Shown: positions 27,290-36,016, counted from the stretch's first letter. The stretch is 64,000 nucleotides of DNA from Streptomyces eurocidicus (GCF_002891295.1 NZ_LGUI01000006.1:186001-250000), one strand, 5' to 3'. Program-made: numbers and translations. Notes: generated from the sequence alone by a model not told the origin.

Positions 27290-27742
27290 ATGGAAGAAGG
27301 CACTTCGAAGTCACCGACGCACTGCGCGGATACCGCCCTCGAGCACGACTACGACGCCCGCCAGTGGGACGTCAGGGAGGGCTGCGAGGTCAGGCAGATC
27401 CTCGACCGGGTCGCGGACAAGTGGTCACTGCTCGTGATCGCCTTGCTGGAGCAACGAAGCCTGCGCTTCACGGAACTACGCCGCGAGGTCGACGGCATCA
27501 GCCAGCGCATGCTGACGGTGACCCTGCGCCACCTGGAACGCGACGGCCTGGTACGCCGCACGGTGCACCCGGTCGTACCACCACGGGTGGACTACGCCCT
27601 GACACCACTGGGAGCGACGCTCCACGACACGATCCAGTCCCTGGTGACCTGGACCGAGGCCCACCAGGGGGAGATCGCGGCGGCGCGGGCGGCGTATGAC
27701 GGGGCGGCGGCGGGTGCGGGTGCGGGTGCGGTCGGCATGTAG
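27290..27742 (+). CDS. HxlR-family winged-helix regulator
   Basis: 150 residues. 'CEVRQILDRVADKWSLLVIALLEQ' is the HxlR signature with its N-terminal Cys, then 'RFTELRREVDGISQRMLTVT' (recognition helix) and 'RTVHPVVPPRVDYALTPLG' (wing). The Ala/Gly-rich tail is likely disordered. Divergent from the MFS exporter gene, probably its regulator. ATG 27290 start; the alternative inner starts lack family residues. Confidence 0.87.
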   Translation: MEEGTSKSPTHCADTALEHDYDARQWDVREGCEVRQILDRVADKWSLLVIALLEQRSLRFTELRREVDGISQRMLTVTLRHLERDGLVRRTVHPVVPPRVDYALTPLGATLHDTIQSLVTWTEAHQGEIAAARAAYDGAAAGAGAGAVGM

Positions 27743-27799
27743 CGGGGGTCAGGCCGCCCGCCTGGGGGAGGATCCGAACAGCTACACCTGTTGAGGCGG

Positions 27800-27917
27800 T
27801 AGCCTGCTCAGCGACAGAGCGCACCCTCTGGAAGCTGCCAAAATGACCGCGATGACGGAATCTGGTGTAGTGAGTAAAAAGCCGCGTCCTGCCAGATAGA
27901 GTCGCAGGTCATCTCCT
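27800..27917 (+). other. AT-richer leader-like stretch before CRISPR remnant
   Basis: This stretch, with GCCAAAATGACC and GTGAGTAAAAAGCC, has lower GC than the surroundings. It directly precedes the first repeat at 27918, where a CRISPR leader would be. No gene is seen in the 329-nt gap 27743-28071. Its leader role is inferred from position only. Confidence 0.4.
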
Positions 27918-27995
27918 CTGGTCCCCGCGCATGCGGGGGTGGTCCCTCGGCGGTCGCCGCAGTCGTGTGGTCCCCGCGCATGCGGGGTGTCCCAC
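27918..27995 (+). CRISPR. Decayed type I-E CRISPR remnant (two repeats)
   Basis: Two copies share GGTCCCCGCGCATGCGGGG, the palindromic core of actinobacterial type I-E repeats. The first (27918-27946) is full length, 29 nt. The second (27967-27995) has small deletions in its 3' part. They are 49 bp apart instead of the expected 61, leaving a 20-nt spacer. No cas gene lies in the window. It looks like the eroded leader end of an array or a solo remnant. Confidence 0.75.
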
Positions 27996-28071
27996 CCCTC
28001 GTACGTAGTCGCCGCTGTTGGCATAGACGCACTGATGCAGGTTGATGAGCGCCGAGTTGTCGGTGGAGGGC

Positions 28072-29106
28072 TCACCTGCCGAATAGTTCTCGGAGCCAGT
28101 CGGAGGGGGATTGGCGAGCCGTCGTCCGGGGCGCGGCCGGCCTGGTCGGCCTTATCGAGGGCAGTACGAATCCGAACCTCGGCGCGCTGGGTACTGACAG
28201 CGTCTCGGCGCCGCCGACGGCGGCGAAGGGTTGCCGGTACAGGTCGAGGGTGGTGCTTTCGTAGGGTCTGACCCGGTCTCCCTCGGGGAGGGTGTTGGCC
28301 GCGTCGGGGAGCTCCGCGTAGACGGCAAGGTGGCTCGCGAAGACCGTGAGCCAGTCGGGTCGCCGGTTTCGGATGTGGACCCGGATTCTCTTTCCGAGCG
28401 TCGCCGACGCGCGCGAGTCCGGGATCATCAGACCGCTCGCAGTCCTTGTCCCCGACACCGCGCCGCCGGCCGGGAGCGACTCGGCACGGACGTCGACTCT
28501 CGCGCACGAGACCCAGTGGCCGTACTTCGCGCGGACGGCGAGTCGCGCGCCGGGGGCCGGAGGCCGGGTCCACCGGGGAATGAGGGGATCCGCAGTGATG
28601 GCCGGCTCTTCGCCATAGGCTTTGCAGAGCCGGATCACGTCCCTGTACGACGTGGTGGGCAGCGACGAACCGTACAGAATTTCGTCCTCCAGCACCTGCC
28701 GGGCCGCTCCCACCGTCTTCCGTACGTCCCGCAACGAGGGCACCCACAGCCAGCACCCCGCGATCGCCACGTCGGCCAGGGCCTGCCGCACCGGCGACCC
28801 CATCTGCTCGGCGATGCCGTAGGCATGGACGAACTCCCGGCGGGCGTCCCGGGTGAGGTGCTCCCGGTCCTTCCCGCTCCGCCAACTGTCGGGGAAATCC
28901 CGGACGTACCGGCGCCCGGCGGCCATGCGCTCCTGAATCCGCTGGAGGCCGGAATCCTGGCGTGCCGCGCTCCCGGCGATGACGTCCACCACTTGACCGG
29001 CCACACCGGCCCAGGCGGCGTCGCTCATGGACTGGCCCTGGATCAGCTGGACGACGACCGTACGGGCGGCGAGGGCGGCGAGCCCGATCGCGAGGTCCAT
29101 GGCCAT
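28072..29106 (-). CDS. Protein of unknown function with N-terminal hydrophobic segment
   Basis: 344 residues from ATG 29106 (GGGGGAGCGGGT upstream). Residues 3-22 are hydrophobic ('MDLAIGLAALAARTVVVQLI'), then comes a helical, charged region ('DSGLQRIQERMAAGRRYVRD') and a more beta-rich second half ('VHIRNRRPDWLTVFASHLAV'). I recognise no domain. An upstream ATG 29286 would add 60 Arg-rich residues with no ribosome-binding site. It lies between the CRISPR remnant and a sensor kinase on the same strand. Position next to a CRISPR relic allows, but does not show, a defence-related role. Confidence 0.65.
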   Translation of the reverse strand: MAMDLAIGLAALAARTVVVQLIQGQSMSDAAWAGVAGQVVDVIAGSAARQDSGLQRIQERMAAGRRYVRDFPDSWRSGKDREHLTRDARREFVHAYGIAEQMGSPVRQALADVAIAGCWLWVPSLRDVRKTVGAARQVLEDEILYGSSLPTTSYRDVIRLCKAYGEEPAITADPLIPRWTRPPAPGARLAVRAKYGHWVSCARVDVRAESLPAGGAVSGTRTASGLMIPDSRASATLGKRIRVHIRNRRPDWLTVFASHLAVYAELPDAANTLPEGDRVRPYESTTLDLYRQPFAAVGGAETLSVPSAPRFGFVLPSIRPTRPAAPRTTARQSPSDWLRELFGR

Positions 29107-29215
29107 ACCCGCTCCCCCCACACGAGCCCCTCCGATCGAGTGTAGGGAGCGGGAATGAAATGAGAACCTGATCGGCGCACACGCGGCGTACACACGGGGA
29201 CAGGCCCGACCCCTT

Positions 29216-30499
29216 CTAGCCCTCCGCCGCCTCCATCGCCTCGTCAGTGTCTTCCGGCAGCACCAGCGTCGTGACCGCGCCCCCATCAGTCGCGTTCGCG
29301 AACGTGAGTTCCGCGTCGATCGTCCTCGCCTGGCCGATCGCGATCGTCAGGCCCAGGCCATGGCCCTTGCCCCCTCCCGAGGTGGGTTCTGTGCGGAAGC
29401 GTTGGGGGCCGTGTTCCAGGAGGTAGCAGGGGTAGCCGGGGCCGTGGTCGCGGACCGTGATGGTCGGGCCGTCCACGGTGAGGATGACGGGTGGGCGGCC
29501 GTGGCGGTGGGCGTTGGCCAGGAGGTTGCTCAGGACCCGTTCCAGGCGGCGCCGGTCGGTGACCACGCACGCGTCGCGGACGATCCGTACCTCCGCCTCC
29601 AGCCCGGAGGCGCGTACGGCACGCTCGGCCAGCTGCCCCAGCCGGTGCGCGTCGAGGTCCGGTCGCTCGGTGAGGGAGTCCAGGCGGGAGATCTCCAGGA
29701 GGTCCTCGGTGAGCCGGCGCAGGGCCTGTACGCGGTCCCGGACCAGCTCCGTGGGGCGGCCGGGCGGCAGGAGGTCGGCGGACGCCTGGAGGCCGGCGAG
29801 CGGGGTGCGGAGTTCGTGGGCCACGTCGGCGGTGAAGCGCTGTTCGCTCTGCAGCCTGGCCTGGAGGGTGCCCGCCATCGCGTCGAGGGCCTCGGCGACC
29901 GCGGCCACCTCGTCCTGCGCCTTCGCCGGGTCGGTGGTGCGCGGGTCGGCGACGCGGGCGTCGAGGTCGCCCGCGGTGATACGGCGGGCCACGTCGGCGG
30001 TGCGGTGCAGGCGCCGGGTGACGCGGGAGACGGCGAAGACGCCGACGAGCAGCGTGCCGCCGATCGCCAGGGCGGAGGAGCCGACGATGGCGCGGTCGAG
30101 GCCCTCGATGGTGCCGGCGCTGTGCCGGTAGTCGAGCCGGGCCGCGAGCACCCCGCCGTCGGCCGGGCCCGCCGCCCACATGGTGGCGATGCCGTGGTCG
30201 TCGCCGAGCGCCGTGCCGCGCTTGCCGCCGAGCGCCATCGTCCGCAGCTTCTCGGGAAGCTCCGGCGGGTTCAGGGCGGACTGGTGGCGGTTCGGCTCGC
30301 CCGCGGCGTAGGCGCGGGCCGCGGCGTCGAGGCGGGAGAGGGCCTCGGTGCGCGCCTGGTGCACGGTCTGCCGGGTGACGATGACGTGCACCAGGATGCC
30401 GAGCACGGCGGCGACGACGCAGCACATCACCGCGAGGAAGAGGGTGAACTTCCCGTACAGCGAGCCGAATCGGGAGACGCGGCGGGGGCGGGCGGTCAT
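29216..30499 (-). CDS. Two-component sensor histidine kinase, HAMP type
   Basis: 427 residues. Two membrane helices (about 18-40 'LFLAVMCCVVAAVLGILVHV' and about 145-165 'SSALAIGGTLLVGVFAVS') flank an extracytoplasmic sensor domain. A HAMP domain follows ('RRLHRTADVARRITAGDLDA'), then the phosphoacceptor 'FTADVAHELRTPLAGLQ' and the ATPase boxes 'RRLERVLSNLLANAHRHG' and 'VRDHGPGY'. Its ATG overlaps the stop of the upstream lipoprotein gene by 4 nt. No response regulator is adjacent, unlike the CseA-CseB-CseC arrangement it otherwise recalls. Confidence 0.88.
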   Translation of the reverse strand: MTARPRRVSRFGSLYGKFTLFLAVMCCVVAAVLGILVHVIVTRQTVHQARTEALSRLDAAARAYAAGEPNRHQSALNPPELPEKLRTMALGGKRGTALGDDHGIATMWAAGPADGGVLAARLDYRHSAGTIEGLDRAIVGSSALAIGGTLLVGVFAVSRVTRRLHRTADVARRITAGDLDARVADPRTTDPAKAQDEVAAVAEALDAMAGTLQARLQSEQRFTADVAHELRTPLAGLQASADLLPPGRPTELVRDRVQALRRLTEDLLEISRLDSLTERPDLDAHRLGQLAERAVRASGLEAEVRIVRDACVVTDRRRLERVLSNLLANAHRHGRPPVILTVDGPTITVRDHGPGYPCYLLEHGPQRFRTEPTSGGGKGHGLGLTIAIGQARTIDAELTFANATDGGAVTTLVLPEDTDEAMEAAEG

Positions 30500-31170
30500 C
30501 GGTGGCGCTCCGTGGTGCGGGGCGACGGGGCCGGGCCGACGCGGCGGATCTCGTCGCTCTTGAACTCCATGTAGCGGCGGTGCGCGTCCCACGCGTACAC
30601 CGAGCGGACGGCGTAGTGCGGGGTGCCCGCGGGCTCCCAGACGATCAGGTCGCGGCCGGCGATCTCGATGGACGTGGGCTGGACGACGGTGGCCATGACG
30701 CGGGTGAGGCGGCCGCCGGTCACGGTGTAGCAGCGCAGTCCGACGAGGTGGTCGGCCATCTCGATGCCCATGATCAGTTCATCGTGGCCGTCGCCGGTGA
30801 GGTCCCGGTAGACGGGTGGGCGCAGGGGGCAGTCCGGTGCCCGGCCGTCGCAGGTGGTGAGCTTGGCGGCGGTTCCCTCGTCGAGGCCGTCGGCGCCTGT
30901 GACGTCCTTCCGGTGCGCGGCGACCTCGGCCTTGATCACGCTGTACGGGTTCACCTTGTGGATGTCACCGGAGGGGACGGCGGGGAAGCCGGGGACGTTG
31001 GTGGCGCTGTCGTCCTCGTGCTGTTCGCCTGTGGGCGTGGGGGCGGGGGGCCGGTCGGGCCACAGCCGGGAGGGGGCGGCCACGGGGGCGGTCGTACCGG
31101 CGCTGACCGGCTCCCCGACGCTCGTGCACGCGGTCGCCGCGGCCCCCGTCGCCACAAGCAGCGCGGCCAC
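30496..31170 (-). CDS. CseA-like lipoprotein coupled to the sensor kinase
   Basis: 224 residues. The short signal region ends in lipobox 'ATACTS'. The mature part has an FG-GAP-like stretch 'YRDLTGDGHDELIMGIEMAD' and a repeat-like C-terminal region. CseA in Streptomyces coelicolor is a cell-surface lipoprotein in an operon with a sensor kinase and restrains the response. A similar sensing partner role is inferred. The only start codon in frame is GTG 31170. The upstream in-frame codons ('RRTRRHPARALA') would make a good n-region but have no start, so the 5' end may be eroded. Confidence 0.68.
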   Translation of the reverse strand: MAALLVATGAAATACTSVGEPVSAGTTAPVAAPSRLWPDRPPAPTPTGEQHEDDSATNVPGFPAVPSGDIHKVNPYSVIKAEVAAHRKDVTGADGLDEGTAAKLTTCDGRAPDCPLRPPVYRDLTGDGHDELIMGIEMADHLVGLRCYTVTGGRLTRVMATVVQPTSIEIAGRDLIVWEPAGTPHYAVRSVYAWDAHRRYMEFKSDEIRRVGPAPSPRTTERHR

Positions 31171-31393
31171 GGCCAGTGCCCGGGCGGGGTGGCGGCGGGT
31201 GCGGCGGGTCGGCCGGGCGGGCGGGTCGGGGCACTGCGATGGTCCAATGTCGTGGCCGGGTGGGTGGGCGCGCGCGGGGCGGCCCTGAGGGCGGCGTACA
31301 CGACGATGTTAAGCGAGTGGTGGGGGTGGGCTGCCGGGACCGGGGGAACCGGGGGCGGCCGTCCGTTCCCTGCGGGGGGTCCGTTCCCTGCGG

Positions 31394-31504
31394 GGCTTTC
31401 CCCTACCCGCCCCTTCCCGGAACCGGGGGCTTCGCCCCCAGCCCCCCTTTCCGCGCTCCGCGCAGTGGCCTCAAACGCCGGACGGGCTGATATTCAGCCC
31501 GTCC
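31394..31504. repeat. Dispersed intergenic repeat, copy 1
   Basis: GGGCTTTCCCCTACCCGCCC starts a block that ends in a GGACGGGCTGA hairpin. A shorter relative lies at 50862-50936. This copy also has an inner GC hairpin (GGGGGCTTCGCCCCC). It fills most of the 336-nt gap 31171-31506, which has no gene. Confidence 0.75.
31480..31504. terminator. Hairpin GGACGGGCTGA-TAT-TCAGCCCGTCC
   Basis: 11-bp perfect stem with a 3-nt loop, between the start-side of the lipoprotein gene and the end of the DUF937 gene (stop at 31507, same strand). Works as a terminator for the DUF937 gene on the minus strand. Confidence 0.65.
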
Positions 31505-31506
31505 GC

Positions 31507-31869
31507 CTACCGCCGCCTCCGCTTCGCGATCGCCGTCATCACCACCGGCAGCAGCAGCTCCAGCGCCTTGGCCACCGACGCCTCCGGCAGGCCCGTCTTC
31601 TTCGCCACCGCCTTGGCCACCGGGCCCGTGACCTTGCCGAGCACACCGGACAGCAGCCCGCCGCCGAGACCGGCTCCCAGGCCACCGAAGCCCACGGCTC
31701 CAGCCGGGGTGGCCGCCGCGCCGGTGAGCTCCTCGGGCAGGGCGTCGACGGTGGCCTCCACGACCTTTTTGGCACCGTCGCTGTCGGTGCCGAGCTCGCC
31801 CGCGAGCTCCTGGATGCGGTCCTCGCCGAGTTCGTCGAGTACGTCCTTGCGCAGCTCTTCATCACCCAT
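31507..31869 (-). CDS. DUF937/YidB-like small protein
   Basis: 120 residues. An acidic helical N-terminus ('ELRKDVLDELGEDRIQELAG') is followed by a glycine-rich loop ('FGGLGAGLGGGLLSGVLG') and helices typical of DUF937 ('TGLPEASVAKALELLLPVVM'), ending in Lys/Arg. Function of the family is poorly known. ATG 31869 is preferred over GTG 31875. Single gene with a hairpin directly after the stop. Confidence 0.72.
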   Translation of the reverse strand: MGDEELRKDVLDELGEDRIQELAGELGTDSDGAKKVVEATVDALPEELTGAAATPAGAVGFGGLGAGLGGGLLSGVLGKVTGPVAKAVAKKTGLPEASVAKALELLLPVVMTAIAKRRRR

Positions 31870-32074
31870 GCGCACGACCCTAGCCCCGGCCGCCGGGTCT
31901 CGGTACTCAAGGTGATTCCCTGGTCACCCCTCGGAACCGGGGCTTCGACGGCGCCGTGCCTGGCAGACGGCCCGCAAGATCCTTAAGCCGGGCGGCCGGT
32001 GCTTTCACCACATCGAGCGGAAGTACGACTTCACGATCTATGCGCGCCGCCCGCGCGTCCTAGCGTGGTCATCC

Positions 32075-34345
32075 ATGTCGCAGCCCTTCGAGCTCCCCCG
32101 CTTCTACATGCCGTACCCGGCGCGCCTGAACCCCCATCTGGAGAGTGCCCGCGCGCATTCGAAGGCGTGGGCCCGCGAGATGCAGATGGTCGAGGGATCG
32201 GGCATCTGGGACGAGACGGATTTCGACTCCCATGACTACGCGCTGCTGTGCGCCTACACCCACCCCGAAGCCTCCGCCGCGGAGCTCGCCCTGGTGACCG
32301 ACTGGTACGTCTGGGTGTTCTTCTTCGACGACCATTTCCTGGACGTCTTCAAGCGCACCGGCGACACCGTCGGCGCCAAGGCGTATCTCGACCGGTTGCC
32401 GGACTTCATGCCGGTCCGCCCGGAGGACGGGTTCCCGGAGGCCACCAATCAGGTGGAGGCGGGCCTGGCGGATCTGTGGGCCCGTACGGTCCCGGTGATG
32501 TCGGAGGGCTGGCGGCGGCGGTTCAAGGAGAGCACCCGGCACCTCCTGGAGGAGTCGCTGTGGGAGCTCGCCAACATCAACGAGGGCCGGATCTCCAACC
32601 CCGTCGAGTACATCGAGATGCGCCGCAAGGTGGGCGGCGCCCCCTGGTCGGCGAATCTCGTCGAGCACGCGGTGGGCGCCGAGGTGCCCGCGGCGATCGC
32701 GGCGACGCGGCCGATGCGGGTCCTGAAGGACACGTTCTCGGACGCGGTGCACCTGCGGAACGACCTCTTCTCGTACCAGCGCGAGACCGAGAGCGAGGGT
32801 GAGCTCGCCAACGCCGTCCTGGTGCTGGAGAAGTTCCTCGACTGCGACACCCAGCAGGCGGCCGACTCCGTCAACGAGTTGCTGACCTCCCGGCTCCAGC
32901 AGTTCGAGCACACGGCGCTCACCGAGGTGGGGCCGCTGTTGCGGGAGCACGGCCTGGGGCTCGCGGCCACCGCCGACGTCCTCGCTTATGTGAAGGGCCT
33001 CCAGGACTGGCAGTCCGGTGGGCACGAATGGCACATGCGCTCCAGCCGTTATATGAACGGCGCCTCGGCGACGGACGCCGCGAACGCCCCGGGCGCCGCT
33101 TCGGCGGCGGAGAACGTTCTGAGCGGGCCGTCGGGTCTCGGCACCTCGGCGGCGCGCCTGGTGGACTCGCTGGTGGACTCGGTCCCCGGCCGGCTGCGGC
33201 GCTATTCCCATGTGCCCTTCCAGCGCGTCGGCCCGCTGCCGCACCCGGACTTCGTGATGCCCTACCCGCTGCGGCTGAGCCCGCACCTGGAGGCGAACCG
33301 CCGCCACAACCTCGAATGGAGCCGTCGCACGGGCATCCTCGACGCCGTCCCGGGCGTCCCCGGCTCCGGTCTCTGGGACGAGAGCGAGCTGAAGGACTAC
33401 GACCTGCCGCTGTGCTCCGCCGGTATCCACCCGGACGCGGCCCCCGAACAGCTGGAGCTGACGACGGACTGGCTCACCTGGGGAACGTACGCGGACGACT
33501 ACTATCCGGCGCTCTTCGGGCGCATGCCCGGCATGGACACCGCGTGGGCGAGTCACCGGCGGCTGCTGGCCCTGATGCCGCTGGACCTCTCCCCCACGCC
33601 CCCGGCGCTCGGCCCCTTGGAACGCGGCCTCGCCGACCTCTGGCCCCGTACGGCCGCGGGCATGGACGTGACCGAGCGCCGCGCGTTCCGCGCCGGGGTC
33701 GAGGCCATGCTGGAGAGCTGGCTGTGGGAGCTCTCCAACCATAAACAGAACCGCGTCCCCGACCCGGTCGACTACATCGAGATGCGGCGCCAGACCTTCG
33801 GTTCGGACCTCACCAAGAGCCTCTCGCGGATCGGTCACGGGAACACCGTGCCACCCGAGATCTACGCGGCGCGACCGGTCGTGGCCATGGAGAACGCGGC
33901 CATGGACTACGCCTGCCTGATGAACGACGTCTTCTCGTACCAGAAAGAGGTCGAGTTCGAGGGCGAGTTCCACAACTCGGTCGTAGTGGTGCGGAACTTC
34001 TTCGACTGCGGGGTCACCGAGGCCCTCGGGATCGTCGCCGACCTGCTGAATTCCCGGATGCGGGAATTCCAGCACATCGTGGGCGTGCAGTTGCCGGCCT
34101 TCTACGAGGACTTCGGGGTCGACGACGCCGCGCGGAAGACCCTGAACGGGTACGCGGAGGACCTCAAGAACTGGATGTCCGGAATCCTCAACTGGCACGA
34201 CGGGTGCCGCCGCTACCGCGAGGAGGACCTGCTGCGACACTCCTCGCCCGCCCTGCCGGTGGGGGCACCGGGAGGGCTCGGAACGTCCGCCACGCGGCTC
34301 GCGGAGCTCCTGCGCACGGCGGGCGGGGTGCGCGCGGGAGTCTGA
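32075..34345 (+). CDS. geoA: Geosmin synthase, bifunctional two-domain terpene cyclase
   Basis: 756 residues, two sesquiterpene-cyclase domains. The N-terminal domain converts farnesyl diphosphate to germacradienol/germacrene D: metal motif 'FFFDDHFLD' at about residue 85 and NSE motif 'NDLFSYQRE' at 229. The C-terminal domain converts germacradienol to geosmin with loss of acetone: 'DDYYPALFG' at 474 and 'NDVFSYQKE' at 617. A linker with Ala/Gly/Ser joins them, and the conserved 'GLGTSAARL' end occurs after each domain. The start is ATG 32075. A -10-like TAGCGT at 32061-32066 would give an almost leaderless mRNA. A strong terminator follows. Confidence 0.96.
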   Translation: MSQPFELPRFYMPYPARLNPHLESARAHSKAWAREMQMVEGSGIWDETDFDSHDYALLCAYTHPEASAAELALVTDWYVWVFFFDDHFLDVFKRTGDTVGAKAYLDRLPDFMPVRPEDGFPEATNQVEAGLADLWARTVPVMSEGWRRRFKESTRHLLEESLWELANINEGRISNPVEYIEMRRKVGGAPWSANLVEHAVGAEVPAAIAATRPMRVLKDTFSDAVHLRNDLFSYQRETESEGELANAVLVLEKFLDCDTQQAADSVNELLTSRLQQFEHTALTEVGPLLREHGLGLAATADVLAYVKGLQDWQSGGHEWHMRSSRYMNGASATDAANAPGAASAAENVLSGPSGLGTSAARLVDSLVDSVPGRLRRYSHVPFQRVGPLPHPDFVMPYPLRLSPHLEANRRHNLEWSRRTGILDAVPGVPGSGLWDESELKDYDLPLCSAGIHPDAAPEQLELTTDWLTWGTYADDYYPALFGRMPGMDTAWASHRRLLALMPLDLSPTPPALGPLERGLADLWPRTAAGMDVTERRAFRAGVEAMLESWLWELSNHKQNRVPDPVDYIEMRRQTFGSDLTKSLSRIGHGNTVPPEIYAARPVVAMENAAMDYACLMNDVFSYQKEVEFEGEFHNSVVVVRNFFDCGVTEALGIVADLLNSRMREFQHIVGVQLPAFYEDFGVDDAARKTLNGYAEDLKNWMSGILNWHDGCRRYREEDLLRHSSPALPVGAPGGLGTSATRLAELLRTAGGVRAGV

Positions 34346-34354
34346 GCGTCGATA

Positions 34355-34385
34355 CGGCGGACCCGGGCGGCGGCCGGGTCCGCCG
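34355..34385 (+). terminator. Terminator after geosmin synthase gene
   Basis: CGGCGGACCCGG (34355-34366) and CCGGGTCCGCCG (34374-34385) form a 12-bp perfect stem with a 7-nt loop, followed by TTTGACCTT. Confidence 0.8.
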
Positions 34386-34424
34386 TTTGACCTTCAAGCC
34401 GGCTGAACGTCCAGAATCGCGGAC

Positions 34425-35522
34425 ATGAACGACACCACCGAACTGCTCGGCATCAGCGCCTTCGCCCGCCGCGTCGGCCTCGCACCCTCCGCCCTCCGCT
34501 TCTACGACGACTGCCGGATCCTGCGCCCCGCGCGGGTCGACGCCGCCACCGGCTACCGCTTCTACAGCCCGGCCCAGGAGGACCGCGCGCGGCTGCTGCG
34601 ACGGCTCCGAGGGACGGGGCTGTCGCTGGCCGGGATCTCCATGGTGCTCGACGGGCCCGAAGAGGCGGGCCGGGAGCTGCTGGAACAGCACCTCGGCACG
34701 GTGCGGGAGCAGTCGGAGGCCGCGCGCGCCGCGATCACGGCGGTGCTGCGCCGGTGGGACGGGACGGCGGCCGGGGGCGGCTGGCGAGCGCGGCTCGGGG
34801 GTGCCGAGCTGGCCGGCGCCGTACGACAGGTGGTGTCGGCGGCCGCCACCGACCCGGAGTACCCGGAGCTGGCCTGCGTCCTCGTCGAGGTCGACGCGGG
34901 CGAGGTGCGGCTGGTGGCCACCGACCGCTTCCGCCTGTCGGTGCGGGTGCTGCGGCCGCTGGAGACGGCGGGGAAGCCGGGCAGCGTGCTGGTGCCGGCC
35001 GCCGAGCTGGTCGCGCTCGGGCAGTGGGCGGCGCGGGCGGTCGAGGTGACACTGGAGTCCGGCCCGGAGGGGGCCCGCGCCCGTTCCGGGACCGGGGAGG
35101 TACGGGAACTGCGGACGACGGAGGGCCACTTCCCCATGTATCGCGGGGTGCTGGACGCGATGGCGCCGCCCGCGCACCGGGTGGTCGTGGGCCGTACGGT
35201 GTTGCGCGAGGCGGTCGAGAGCTTCGGTGACGTGGCCGCCGTGACGTTGGACTGGGGGCGGGACGAGGTCACGCTGTCCTTGCCCGACGGGGACGGCTCC
35301 GGCGGCTCGCGGACGCTGCCGGTGATCTGCCAGGACACGCCGCCGCCGCGGCTGTCCTTCGATCCGGCCGTGCTGGTGCCGGCGCTGGAGACGAGTGTGG
35401 GGCCGGATGTGCTGCTGGAGGTGGCGACGGTGGCGACGCCGGTGATCGTCCGGTCCGCGGATCAGGGGAGTTTCACGACGTTGGTCATGCCGGTGGCGCC
35501 TGTGCCGGTGGTGAACGGCTGA
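34425..35522 (+). CDS. MerR-type regulator fused to a sliding-clamp (DnaN)-like module
   Basis: 365 residues. Residues 8-75 are a MerR helix-turn-helix ('GISAFARRVGLAPSALRFYD', 'ATGYRFYSPAQ'), then a coiled helix ('LLEQHLGTVREQSEAARAAI'). About 140-362 resembles domains 2 and 3 of the DNA polymerase III beta clamp: 'VRLVATDRFRLSVRVL', 'SVLVPAAELVALGQ', 'TEGHFPMYRGVLD' and the C-terminal 'PVIVRSADQGSFTTLVMPV'. These match the clamp's TDxxRL, EFPDYR and C-terminal MPV-type signatures. The clamp module may dimerise or bind clamp-interacting peptides rather than encircle DNA. The start is ATG 34425. Target genes unknown. Confidence 0.8.
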   Translation: MNDTTELLGISAFARRVGLAPSALRFYDDCRILRPARVDAATGYRFYSPAQEDRARLLRRLRGTGLSLAGISMVLDGPEEAGRELLEQHLGTVREQSEAARAAITAVLRRWDGTAAGGGWRARLGGAELAGAVRQVVSAAATDPEYPELACVLVEVDAGEVRLVATDRFRLSVRVLRPLETAGKPGSVLVPAAELVALGQWAARAVEVTLESGPEGARARSGTGEVRELRTTEGHFPMYRGVLDAMAPPAHRVVVGRTVLREAVESFGDVAAVTLDWGRDEVTLSLPDGDGSGGSRTLPVICQDTPPPRLSFDPAVLVPALETSVGPDVLLEVATVATPVIVRSADQGSFTTLVMPVAPVPVVNG

Positions 35523-35645
35523 GGCGGCGGGGCAGGGCCGGGCGCGCGGGGCTTCTTCCCCGGCCCCGCCCGCCCGCCCCCACCCCCGCCCCTACGACGA
35601 GCCACCAGGCCATGGTGCTGTGGATGTGGTCGCGGATCGCACCGG

Positions 35646-35831
35646 CTACCCGGGACGCGCCTCCTCGTCGCGCCCGACGCGGAAGGCGAGCCAGCGGTGG
35701 CACCCTCCGCACTCCGTCCACTCGGCGACCTTCAGGTCGTCGTTGCAGCTGTGGACGAGCTCGGTGTAGCTCAAGCGCGAGGCGTTCTCCCCGCACCGCG
35801 GGCATGTCGCCACGAGTTCGCGAGATGTCAT
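35646..35831 (-). CDS. Tiny zinc-ribbon-like protein
   Basis: 61 residues with paired cysteines 'ATCPRCGENASRL', 'VHSCNDDL' and 'WTECGGCHRW', fit to bind one or two zinc ions. Its ATG overlaps the stop of the small membrane-protein gene upstream (ATGA), so the two form an operon. I do not recognise the family. The 123-nt stretch before the convergent MerR gene end holds nothing obvious. Confidence 0.55.
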   Translation of the reverse strand: MTSRELVATCPRCGENASRLSYTELVHSCNDDLKVAEWTECGGCHRWLAFRVGRDEEARPG

Positions 35832-36016
35832 CGCCGGCCCCTTTCACGGGGCCGTGCGGCGGTCAGGAGGGAGGCTGCCGCCGGCAGCAGCCACGTTCCC
35901 TCCTGGAAAGCGGCCTCCTGGGCCGAGCGGGACATCACCAGCACGATGCCCAGCACCAGCGTGGCCACGAAGGCCACGCTCCTACACGGCAGGTCTATCC
36001 TGAGGTTGACGAGCAC
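35828..36016 (-). CDS. Tiny single-helix membrane protein
   Basis: 62 residues from GTG 36016 with AGGAGACC just upstream. One membrane helix ('SVAFVATLVLGIVLVMS') is followed by a short amphipathic end and an Arg-rich tail. Coupled by ATGA to the zinc-ribbon gene and divergent from an XRE regulator, so the pair may be its target. Longer upstream starts in this frame give Arg/Ser-rich sequence without a ribosome-binding site. Confidence 0.5.
   Translation of the reverse strand: MLVNLRIDLPCRSVAFVATLVLGIVLVMSRSAQEAAFQEGTWLLPAAASLLTAARPRERGRR

Noticed and set aside
32069..34240. 723-codon open frame antisense to geosmin synthase
   Set aside because: The opposite strand encodes an unmistakable terpene cyclase with all metal motifs.
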